From Geopsychrobacter sp. (GTDB lineage: Bacteria; Desulfobacterota; Desulfuromonadia; Desulfuromonadales; Geopsychrobacteraceae): a stretch of DNA of 6,657 bases. Shown here in pieces: positions 1 to 6,447 of the stretch. The stretch is from NCBI GenBank assembly GCA_021647445.1, contig JAKIUS010000094.1:1-6657 (forward strand), written 5' to 3'. The position numbers and the translations under genes are program-made. Position 1 is the first letter of the stretch, and the number at the start of each line of letters is the position of its first letter. The notes beneath the pieces were generated by a model. That model saw only the letters and a program-made list of their open reading frames with translations. It was not told where the DNA came from and searched no databases.

Positions 1-260
1 TGCTTAAACAAGCGCAGGCGGTTCCCTATCTTGAAGGGAACCGGACGACGGGCTTTCAGATCCGCATGATTCAGCCTGGCTCACTGATTGAACAGATTGG
101 GCTGAGAAAAGGGGATATCCTGCGCGAAGTCAACGGAATCAAATTAAACTCGCCCGAAAAAGCACTTCAAGTCTTCGGCCAGTTGCGCCAGGCGAAACAG
201 ATCAGCATCGGCCTTGAACGGAGGGGCAAAGCGATGACCTTTGCTTATGAAATAAGATGA
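1..260 (+). CDS. gspC: Type II secretion system protein GspC, C-terminal PDZ part (5' partial)
   Basis: This is the last 85 codons of a gene that begins before the window; the first complete codon is at 3. GspC is an inner-membrane T2SS protein whose periplasmic part contacts the GspD secretin and helps recruit substrates. The visible piece is a PDZ-like domain of the PulC/OutC type. It has a GFQIRMIQPGS strand and loop, the core IGLRKGDILREVNG, then a helix rich in Ala, Leu and Gln, and a closing strand with ERRGK and a final tyrosine (AYEIR). The ATG at 66 is an internal methionine: the reading frame is open through to the window edge and the upstream residues already belong to the domain. 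The stop codon overlaps the gspD start (ATGA), so the two are probably translated together. The N-terminal anchor and homology region lie outside the window. A different PDZ protein is possible but unlikely next to gspD. Confidence 0.88.
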   Translation, partial: LKQAQAVPYLEGNRTTGFQIRMIQPGSLIEQIGLRKGDILREVNGIKLNSPEKALQVFGQLRQAKQISIGLERRGKAMTFAYEIR

Positions 261-2290
261 TAATGAACTATGCTAAAAAAGTCGCAGGACTGATCGTCCT
301 GACCTGTTTGATCGGTTCGATCTGCGCGGTAGAGGTCGCAGCGGCGCAATCGACCAAAAATCAGGCGGGAATCTCCCTCGATTTCAAGGATATCGAACTC
401 CGCGACCTGATCAAGACGATCGCAGAGATGACCGGCCGCAACTTTGTTTATGATGAGCGGGTACGCGGCAAGGTCACGATCATCTCCCCTTCCACCATGA
501 GCAAAGAGGAAGCCTACCAGCTCTTCTTGACCGTCCTCAACGTTAAGGGGTTCACCCTGGTTGAGAGCGGCCGGGTCAACAAGATTGTCCCGTTACAAAC
601 AGCCAGACAGAACAACTTGCCGGTCTCCGATGAGCAAAAAGGTGAAAGCTATGTCACCCGCCTGATTCAACTCGACAATGCAGATGCTCAGGCACTGGCA
701 AGCAGCGTCCTGATGCCATTGATCCCAAAAACCAGCAACCTGACCGTCTATCTTCCGACCAACACCCTCATCATTACAGACAGTGCCGCCAATATCGAAC
801 GCTTGATCAAGATCATCAAATTGCTCGATGTGCCATCGAGCCTTAACCACTTTGAAGTCTTCAAGCTTAAACGCGCCGATGCCGACGAGATCGCAAAGAT
901 CGCCAATTCCCTTCTAACGAAACAGGCCAATCCCCAACGCAAACGTGGCGGCCGAAACAATGCTCAACCAGGACAGGTCATCGCCTACCCGCGAACCAAT
1001 ACGCTGCTTGCCGTTGCCTCAACAGAAGAAATCAACCTGCTGCGCAACCTGATTGAAACCCTCGACACCCCCAGCGACCAGAACCGCTCCAACATCAATG
1101 TCTATTACCTGAAGAATGCCGACGCTGAGACCCTGGCCAAAACGCTAAATGAAATCATGACCGGTGCAAAAGCAGCCGCACCAGGCAAAAGATCGGGCGC
1201 TACCTCGGGCAAAGTTTTTATCACCGCCGACAAACCGACCAATTCGCTACTGATCAGCGCAGCTCCCGAGGATTTGGCTCTGGTCAAACAGGTCATTGAA
1301 AAGCTGGATATCCGCCGCAATCAGGTTTATGTCGAAGCACTGATTCTTGAACTGTCGATGAATGCCACACGTGAGATAGGGGCATCACTGCAGGGGGCCG
1401 TAGGCATCAACGGGCAGAGTGTTCTGCTGGGCAGCAGCAACCTTAACACCGGCTCAGTGGGACTGAGTGGACTGGTCCCGGATTCAACCAGTACATCGCT
1501 GCCGAGTCTATTGACGCAAACCATAAAAGGACTGATGATCGGTGGACTTTTCGACCCAATCACAACCATCGTAGATGGTAAAACAGTGACAGTTCCGGCG
1601 CTTTCCGCGTTGATTCAACTGTCAGAAACCAGTAAAGATATCAATATCCTCTCCGCGCCGCGCTTGTTGACCTCAGACAATGAAGAAGCCGAGATCATCG
1701 TCGGTGCAAATGTACCGATTATCACCAGTCGCTTAACCGACAGTGGTGGCAGCAGCAGCTTGGCCCAAAGTGTCTCGATTGAACGGAAGGATGTCGCGCT
1801 GACCCTGCGCTTCACCCCACAGGTCACCGAAGGAAATCTGGTTCGTCTCACAATTTTTCAGGAGATTACCGCCATCTCCGGCGTTCAAATCGGCAATGTT
1901 GACAGTGTCGGCCCCACTTTCACCAAACGTCAGCTTCGCAACACCGTATTGGCAGAGGATGGTAAAACCGTGGTTTTGGGCGGCTTGATCGGCACCAACG
2001 TTCAGAAGACCGAATCCAAGGTACCAATCCTGGGCGATATCCCCCTGCTCGGCCGTCTCTTCCGCTCAACCGCCACCACGTCAGAGAAAACAAACCTTCT
2101 TGTCTTCATCACCCCTCGCGTCATCCACAACGCCAGCGAAATGGCTGCGATTACCCGGCACGCCCAACTGACAGGCCAAAGTCTTCAGACTCGTGAATTG
2201 CGCGACGCGGTCATCCAAAAAAAGTTATTGATTGAGACAAAAACTGAGGTGGATTCGATTCAGCAAGAGGTGCCAAGCCACGATGAGTAA
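257..2290 (+). CDS. gspD: Type II secretion system secretin GspD
   Basis: This 677-residue protein forms the multimeric outer-membrane channel of the T2SS; the length is normal for GspD. Residues 1-30 look like a Sec signal peptide (KK, then a hydrophobic stretch, then AAA before Q31). The N0 domain spans about 37-112 (SLDFKDIELRDLI). N1 is at about 131-192, N2 at 198-271 and N3 at 280-352; each shows the repeated pattern of an xLxxADA-type helix start followed by a TNxLxI strand. The secretin core runs from about 355 to 623 and includes the signature VPILGDIPLLGRLFR at 589-603 and the closing strand LLVFITPRVI. A tail of about 54 residues, rich in charged residues and Gln, follows and could be a pilotin-binding S-domain, but this is not certain. 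ATG at 257 overlaps the gspC stop; ATG at 263 is an alternative start. Neither has a clear Shine-Dalgarno sequence, which fits coupling to gspC. Linkers at about 222-240 and 303-317 are basic and Gly/Ala-rich, as is usual in flexible loops. Confidence 0.97.
   Translation: MIMNYAKKVAGLIVLTCLIGSICAVEVAAAQSTKNQAGISLDFKDIELRDLIKTIAEMTGRNFVYDERVRGKVTIISPSTMSKEEAYQLFLTVLNVKGFTLVESGRVNKIVPLQTARQNNLPVSDEQKGESYVTRLIQLDNADAQALASSVLMPLIPKTSNLTVYLPTNTLIITDSAANIERLIKIIKLLDVPSSLNHFEVFKLKRADADEIAKIANSLLTKQANPQRKRGGRNNAQPGQVIAYPRTNTLLAVASTEEINLLRNLIETLDTPSDQNRSNINVYYLKNADAETLAKTLNEIMTGAKAAAPGKRSGATSGKVFITADKPTNSLLISAAPEDLALVKQVIEKLDIRRNQVYVEALILELSMNATREIGASLQGAVGINGQSVLLGSSNLNTGSVGLSGLVPDSTSTSLPSLLTQTIKGLMIGGLFDPITTIVDGKTVTVPALSALIQLSETSKDINILSAPRLLTSDNEEAEIIVGANVPIITSRLTDSGGSSSLAQSVSIERKDVALTLRFTPQVTEGNLVRLTIFQEITAISGVQIGNVDSVGPTFTKRQLRNTVLAEDGKTVVLGGLIGTNVQKTESKVPILGDIPLLGRLFRSTATTSEKTNLLVFITPRVIHNASEMAAITRHAQLTGQSLQTRELRDAVIQKKLLIETKTEVDSIQQEVPSHDE
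2265..2272 (+). promoter_or_regulatory. Ribosome binding site for gspE
   Basis: The purine-rich AAGAGGTG lies inside the end of gspD, 10 bases before the ATG at 2283. It supports 2283 as the gspE start over the in-frame ATG at 2232, which has no comparable site and would add 17 residues unlike the family. Confidence 0.6.
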
Positions 2291-3977
2291 CTGGCAGAAG
2301 CTGGGAGAGATTCTGCAGCAAGAGGCAGGGCTCTCCACACAGACCATTGAAGATGCCCTGCAGGACCAAAAGCTGGACCCGCAACGTCTCGGCCAGATAC
2401 TGGTCAGCCGGCACGGTCTGAACAATGTCGCTCTGAGCGCCGCTCTGGCCAAACAATTCGGTCTAAGCTTTCGCCCTCAACTCAAAGCGGGCGCGATCGG
2501 CGACCTGCTGAGCCGTCTGCCTTTAGAGTATGTCCGGGAACAGTCGATTTTCCCCCTGCAACGGACAGAGACATCCCTGGAACTGGCGATGTCTGATCCG
2601 ACCAACAGCACCCCGATTAATGACCTTTCGGCTCTCACTGGCTGTCAAATCGAGATTTGCCTGGCCCCTGAAGAAGAGATCCTACGCACCATCAACCAAG
2701 CCTATGCAGCACAGGCTGGTGATTCTGATAATCTGGCCCCCGAGCTCGATGACGGCGACAAGGATCTAGCCGCAACCCTGGGGCCGACCGACCTGCTCGA
2801 CAGCAGCGATGAAGCGCCGATCATCCGTTTTGTCAACGGCCTCATCGCCCGCGCCAGCCGTGAACGGGCCAGCGATGTCCATCTGGAACCCTTCGAAACC
2901 GAAATGATTATCCGCTATCGCATCGATGGTGTCCTCTACGAGGTTCTGCGCCCCCCACAAAAAGCGCGCGCCGCGATCATTTCGCGCATCAAGATTATGG
3001 CGGGCTTGAACATCGCCGAAAAACGTCTGCCGCAGGATGGCCGTTTTCGGGTGCGGATCGCCGGACACGACGTCGATATCCGCGTCTCCTCTTTACCGAC
3101 AGCCTTCGGTGAACGATTGGTCTTGCGCCTGCTGGAAAAAAGTTCCAGCGTCATCGAACTCTCCGCCATCGGACTCGATGCACAACTGCAGCAACAGATC
3201 GACCAACTGATCCACCAGCCTCACGGCATCTTTCTGGTCACCGGCCCGACCGGTTCGGGCAAGACCACCACGCTTTACGCCGCCCTCAGTCTGCTCAATG
3301 ACCGCTCCAAGAACATCATCACCATCGAAGACCCCATTGAGTATCAATTAAATGGCGTCGGACAGATTCAGGTCAATTCCAAAATTGACCTGACCTTTGC
3401 CGCCGGGCTGCGCTCCATTCTACGCCAGGATCCCGACATCATCATGGTTGGGGAGATTCGCGACAGTGAAACCGCTGAAATCGCAGTTCAATCGGCACTA
3501 ACCGGTCACATGGTTTTTTCGACCCTGCATACAAACGATGCAGCAGGGGCCTTAACCCGCCTACTCGACATGAAGATTGAACCCTTCTTGGTCTCATCGT
3601 CTGTCACGGGGATCCTGGCCCAACGCCTGGTGCGCAAACTCTGCCCCGATTGCCGTTGCAGCTACACACCGAGTGCAGAGATGATCCGTCACTTTAACGG
3701 CTTGATTCCCGATCAGGAGGAACTGCAGTTTTTCCACAGCCCCGGCTGTGAGGCCTGCCAGCAGATCGGCTATCGAGGCCGCACCGGTATCTACGAACTC
3801 CTGCTTTTGAGCGATGATATACGGCAACTCCTTATGACCGGCGCCGATGCCAGCAGCATCCGAGAAGCGGCACAGAATGCCGGCATGCTCAGCCTGCGTC
3901 AGGATGGGCTGAAAAAAGCCCTGAGCGGCGAAACCTCCCTCGAAGAGGTGCTCCGCGTTACGCAGAGCGACACTTAA
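2283..3977 (+). CDS. gspE: Type II secretion system ATPase GspE with MshEN-type N-terminal domain
   Basis: This is a 564-residue cytoplasmic hexameric ATPase that drives pseudopilus assembly through GspF. Residues 6-141 form a T2SSE_N/MshEN region with two tandem 24-residue motifs (6-29 starting KLGEIL, 35-58 starting RLGQIL) split by five residues, then the AMSDP-containing half. An acidic linker (about 146-180) leads to the N2 domain with the Asp box (ASDVHLEP from 196, IRYRIDG). The ATPase core has Walker A GPTGSGKT at 321-328, Walker B with DPDIIMVGEIRD at 383-394 (catalytic-type E391), and the His box GHMVFSTLHTND at 408-419. A zinc-type tetracysteine follows: C454/C457 and C489/C492, with an extra C459. 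All key residues are present, so it should be active. The start at 2283 overlaps gspD by 8 bases and is backed by a Shine-Dalgarno sequence. PilB and MshE are related; the neighbours gspC, gspD and gspF favour GspE. Confidence 0.96.
   Translation: MSNWQKLGEILQQEAGLSTQTIEDALQDQKLDPQRLGQILVSRHGLNNVALSAALAKQFGLSFRPQLKAGAIGDLLSRLPLEYVREQSIFPLQRTETSLELAMSDPTNSTPINDLSALTGCQIEICLAPEEEILRTINQAYAAQAGDSDNLAPELDDGDKDLAATLGPTDLLDSSDEAPIIRFVNGLIARASRERASDVHLEPFETEMIIRYRIDGVLYEVLRPPQKARAAIISRIKIMAGLNIAEKRLPQDGRFRVRIAGHDVDIRVSSLPTAFGERLVLRLLEKSSSVIELSAIGLDAQLQQQIDQLIHQPHGIFLVTGPTGSGKTTTLYAALSLLNDRSKNIITIEDPIEYQLNGVGQIQVNSKIDLTFAAGLRSILRQDPDIIMVGEIRDSETAEIAVQSALTGHMVFSTLHTNDAAGALTRLLDMKIEPFLVSSSVTGILAQRLVRKLCPDCRCSYTPSAEMIRHFNGLIPDQEELQFFHSPGCEACQQIGYRGRTGIYELLLLSDDIRQLLMTGADASSIREAAQNAGMLSLRQDGLKKALSGETSLEEVLRVTQSDT
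3368..3393 (+). other. Perfect 11-bp inverted repeat (4-nt loop) inside gspE
   Basis: The left arm at 3368-3378 (TCAGGTCAATT) is exactly complementary to the right arm at 3383-3393 (AATTGACCTGA), with loop CCAA at 3379-3382. It encodes the conserved stretch QVNSKIDL between the Walker boxes. No T-tract follows, so it is not an intrinsic terminator. It may be a chance product of coding, or an mRNA hairpin. Confidence 0.5.
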
Positions 3978-3978
3978 A

Positions 3979-5193
3979 ATGGCCCTTTTTGATTACATCG
4001 GCTACGACAGAAATGGCCGCAAAGTTAGTGGAAGCGGTGAGGGGAACGGCCAGCGTGCGGTGATCTCCAAGCTACGACAGCAAGAGATTTTCGTCACTGA
4101 AATCGTCGCCGCCGGAAGCAAAAATAGACAAAAGTTGCTTTCTCGCTGGCGTAGTTCACGGGTCCCCATTGAAGATCTGGCGATTGCGACACGCCAGCTT
4201 GCCACCCTGCTGAGCGCCGGACTCGGATTGGATGAAGCACTGACCACCGTCGCCGGACAACTCGAACGTCAGCAATTAGCGACAGCACTCAATCATATTC
4301 GCGAGGCGGTCGTTGAGGGGGAAGCACTCCACCAGGCCCTAGCGGCCGAAGGAGAACTCTTCTCGAACCTCTATATCAGCATGGTCGAAGTCGGGGAGAG
4401 CAGCGGCACCTTGGATCAGGCATTAGCCAACCTCGCAGATCTCCTCGAAGAGCAGGCCCGTTTACGCAGCCGTGTTACTGCGGCTCTCGCCTATCCACTG
4501 CTGATGGCCGTTGTCGGTACAGGTGTACTGCTCTTTCTGGTCGGTTTTATTCTACCGAAAGTTACACGAATGCTGATCGATCTCGATCAGGTGCTGCCTC
4601 TGCCGACGCGGATGCTGATCACAGCCAGCCAGCTGCTGCATGACTACAGTTGGCTGATCTTTGCCTTGCTGATTTTGGTACTGCTTGCGGCTCGCCATTG
4701 GGCCAGAACCGACCGCGGTCGCTTGCTGCTGGCTGACTTACGTCTGCGTCTGCCTCTAATCGGCAAGCTAAACCTACTGATCGCCACCAGCCGTTTCAGC
4801 CGCACTCTAGCAACCCTGCTCAACGGTGGGCAGTCGCTGCTTAGTTCATTGGATATCACCGGCAAGCTGCTCGATAATCTGGTGCTGCAACAGGCGATCG
4901 AACGGGCGAGTCGTCAGGTCCGTGAAGGCGCTTCTCTTGCAGAACCCTTGAAAAAAGAGAACATTTTCCCAACGATGCTGGTACAAATGATTGCAGTCGG
5001 GGAAAGAAGTGGCGAACTTGAGCAGATGTTACGCCGGGTCGCCGACACCAGCGACCAACAGATCGAGATGTCGATCAATCGCCTGCTGGCCCTGTTAGAG
5101 CCCATCATGATTCTGTTTATGGGCGGCGCAGTCGGCTTTATTGTGCTGGCAATCCTGCTGCCAATATTTCAAGCCAGTCAGAGTCTGGGATAA
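3979..5193 (+). CDS. gspF: Type II secretion system inner-membrane platform protein GspF
   Basis: This 404-residue polytopic inner-membrane protein matches the usual GspF length of about 400. It couples GspE ATPase activity to extraction and assembly of pseudopilins. The N-terminus (ALFDYIGYDRNGRKVSG) is the family's typical opening. Two T2SSF repeats are visible: the first at about 68-190 with VGESSG ending at 143, the second at about 270-392 with VGERSG ending at 345. Three hydrophobic segments are predicted at about 170-193, 222-239 and 373-396, consistent with the known three-helix topology. The gene begins one base after the gspE stop with no strong Shine-Dalgarno sequence, so translation is probably coupled to gspE. 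PilC of type IV pili is the nearest alternative. The adjacent gspC-D-E and the start ALFDYIGYD argue for GspF. No damage is seen. Confidence 0.96.
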   Translation: MALFDYIGYDRNGRKVSGSGEGNGQRAVISKLRQQEIFVTEIVAAGSKNRQKLLSRWRSSRVPIEDLAIATRQLATLLSAGLGLDEALTTVAGQLERQQLATALNHIREAVVEGEALHQALAAEGELFSNLYISMVEVGESSGTLDQALANLADLLEEQARLRSRVTAALAYPLLMAVVGTGVLLFLVGFILPKVTRMLIDLDQVLPLPTRMLITASQLLHDYSWLIFALLILVLLAARHWARTDRGRLLLADLRLRLPLIGKLNLLIATSRFSRTLATLLNGGQSLLSSLDITGKLLDNLVLQQAIERASRQVREGASLAEPLKKENIFPTMLVQMIAVGERSGELEQMLRRVADTSDQQIEMSINRLLALLEPIMILFMGGAVGFIVLAILLPIFQASQSLG

Positions 5194-5220
5194 TGTGAGG
5201 CGTGACAATTAAAAACATTG

Positions 5221-5226
5221 AAGGAG
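5221..5226 (+). promoter_or_regulatory. Ribosome binding site for the pilW-like gene
   Basis: AAGGAG sits five bases before ATG 5232 and is the strongest Shine-Dalgarno sequence in the window. It decides the start at 5232 over the in-frame GTG at 5202, which lacks a site and would put extra residues before a normal short prepilin leader. The preceding 27 bases (5194-5220) hold no convincing promoter or terminator. Confidence 0.8.
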
Positions 5227-5231
5227 CAAGG

Positions 5232-6050
5232 ATGTTAAAACTAAAAACGGTAGCGATCAACAATCAACGCGGCTTCACCCTGATTGAACTCATGGTGGCC
5301 ATGGTTCTCACCACCATAATCGGTGCTATTCTGACCACCAGCTTTATCAGTCAGCAAAGGATCTACACAACCCAGGGTCAGGTCGTCGAGATGCAGCAGA
5401 ACATTAGAGCTGCCATGGCTGTTCTTGCCCGCGAAATAATGCTTGCCGGTTACGACCCCGAAAACACCGGAGCGTTTGGAATAGTCAATATCAGTCAAAA
5501 CAAACTGACTTTCACCATCGACAAAAACGGCAACGGAGTGCTCGATGCCGATGAAACCATCACCTATGACCTTTTCGATGCACCGGTAAATCCGGTAAAC
5601 GAGCAGGACGGCATCCTTGACCTTGGACGGGACGATGGAGGCGGCTTTGACCTGGTAGCCGAGTCCATTAACTCCATGGCCTTTGCCTATGCATTCGACG
5701 ATGATGGTGACGGTGTTCTGGACACATTGAACGGTCAGACTGTATGGGCCATAGATTCCGACGGGGATGGCTCCCTGGATACAACCCTGGATACATCCAG
5801 CCCCGCAAATCCAGCGACCCCTGACGGACTGATCACACTGGATGACGTGGAAGGAGGTGTCAGTCTTGGCTACACCGTTCCCATTACATCCATCCGGGCT
5901 GTTAAAATATGGATTCTGGCACGAACAAAAATGACAAACATAAAAGTGGGCAGTGGTGAAACATATGTGGTTGGAGACAGACATATCAGCCCTGCCGAAA
6001 ACAGCAGGCACAGACTCCTTGCCACAACCATACTCTGCCGCAACACCTGA
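5232..6050 (+). CDS. PilW-like minor prepilin (GspJ counterpart) with EF-hand-like calcium loops
   Basis: This 272-residue prepilin-like protein has a 14-residue leader ending QRG and a prepilin peptidase site G14|F15, followed by TLIELMVAMVL. Glu19 is the conserved +5 Glu of the mature form, and a hydrophobic helix runs to about 38. The following QQRIYTTQGQVVEMQQNIRAAM stretch (two blocks, about 41-62) and REIMLAGYDP are typical of PilW. The C-terminus RHRLLATTILCRN matches the usual PilW ending, so the gene looks complete. It probably sits in a pilus or pseudopilus tip complex spanning the inner membrane and periplasm. Three Asp-rich loops stand out: DKNGNGVLDADE at 97-108, DDDGDGVLD at 156-164 and DSDGDGSLD at 175-183. 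The first fits the 12-residue EF-hand loop exactly at positions 1, 3, 5, 6, 8, 9 and 12. Calcium binding is inferred from these. The gene occupies the place where gspG normally stands. Confidence 0.85.
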   Translation: MLKLKTVAINNQRGFTLIELMVAMVLTTIIGAILTTSFISQQRIYTTQGQVVEMQQNIRAAMAVLAREIMLAGYDPENTGAFGIVNISQNKLTFTIDKNGNGVLDADETITYDLFDAPVNPVNEQDGILDLGRDDGGGFDLVAESINSMAFAYAFDDDGDGVLDTLNGQTVWAIDSDGDGSLDTTLDTSSPANPATPDGLITLDDVEGGVSLGYTVPITSIRAVKIWILARTKMTNIKVGSGETYVVGDRHISPAENSRHRLLATTILCRNT

Positions 6051-6054
6051 TATC

Positions 6055-6447
6055 ATGAAAACAGAAAATCCAACTATTAGTGGAAACAATGGCTTCAGCC
6101 TTATCGAAGTCCTGATCGCCATGGTTATCTTAACCATAAGTATCTTTGGCCTCTACAGCCTCCAGATCACCAACCTCCAGAGGAACAACAAGGGAAATGC
6201 CATCACCAGTACTTCCACCTGGGGCACCGACCAGGTGGAGTATCTTCTGGCGCTGGATTACGGCCACCCCGACCTTGACAACGGCAGCCATGGCCCCTTT
6301 GACCGCGACCGCTATAATATCAGCTGGGAGGTATCAGAAAACTCTCCCCTTGATGGCAACAAGAGTATCACCATCTCTGTCACATCCAATATTCACGGCG
6401 GCAACCATAATTATCACGTGTCATGTATCAAGGGTCAAAACATATGA
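6055..6447 (+). CDS. PilV-like minor prepilin (GspI counterpart)
   Basis: This 130-residue prepilin-like protein has a leader MKTENPTISGNNG with cleavage at G13|F14, then SLIEVLIAMVILTISIFGL. Glu18 is the +5 Glu, and the hydrophobic helix reaches about residue 36. The next part (LQITNLQRNNKGNAITSTSTW in the stretch from about 36) is typical of PilV-type minor pilins. The C-terminal half has short beta-strand-like pieces such as RYNISWEV and SITISVTS. The start at 6055 is chosen because it gives a normal 13-residue leader. The frame is open upstream to a GTG at 5953, but that would add 34 residues overlapping the pilW-like gene. The gap to that gene is four bases and there is no clear Shine-Dalgarno sequence, suggesting coupling. 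It ends in an ATGA overlap with the next gene. Its length is at the short end for PilV, with no sign of truncation. Confidence 0.82.
   Translation: MKTENPTISGNNGFSLIEVLIAMVILTISIFGLYSLQITNLQRNNKGNAITSTSTWGTDQVEYLLALDYGHPDLDNGSHGPFDRDRYNISWEVSENSPLDGNKSITISVTSNIHGGNHNYHVSCIKGQNI
6430..6434 (+). promoter_or_regulatory. Ribosome binding site for the pilX-like gene
   Basis: AAGGG lies nine bases before ATG 6444, inside the end of the pilV-like gene. It supports the start used for the partial pilX-like gene. Confidence 0.55.

Noticed and set aside
2232..2282. In-frame ATG at 2232 as a longer gspE start.
   Set aside because: It would add 17 basic residues absent from the family and overlap gspD by 59 bases, while ATG 2283 has a Shine-Dalgarno sequence and a natural MSNWQKLGEIL opening.
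5202..5231. In-frame GTG at 5202 as the pilW-like start.
   Set aside because: It has no ribosome binding site, whereas AAGGAG precedes ATG 5232 at ideal spacing and gives a normal prepilin leader.
5292..5317. A 7-bp inverted repeat (ATGGTGG / CCACCAT) near the pilW-like start.
   Set aside because: It lies over conserved Met-Val and Thr-Thr-Ile codons of the pilin helix; short and readily explained by coding.
5953..6054. In-frame GTG at 5953 as the pilV-like start, giving a 34-residue extension.
   Set aside because: It would overlap the end of the pilW-like gene by about 98 bases and give an abnormally long prepilin leader; ATG 6055 fits better.
5241..6137. A 298-codon open frame on the minus strand opposite the pilW-like gene, with a signal-peptide-like N-terminus and many cysteines.
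   Set aside because: Its codons line up exactly with the pilW-like codons, so it stays open only because that gene avoids TTA, CTA and TCA codons; it ends exactly at a CTA Leu codon near the pilW-like start. The plus-strand product has clear prepilin features.
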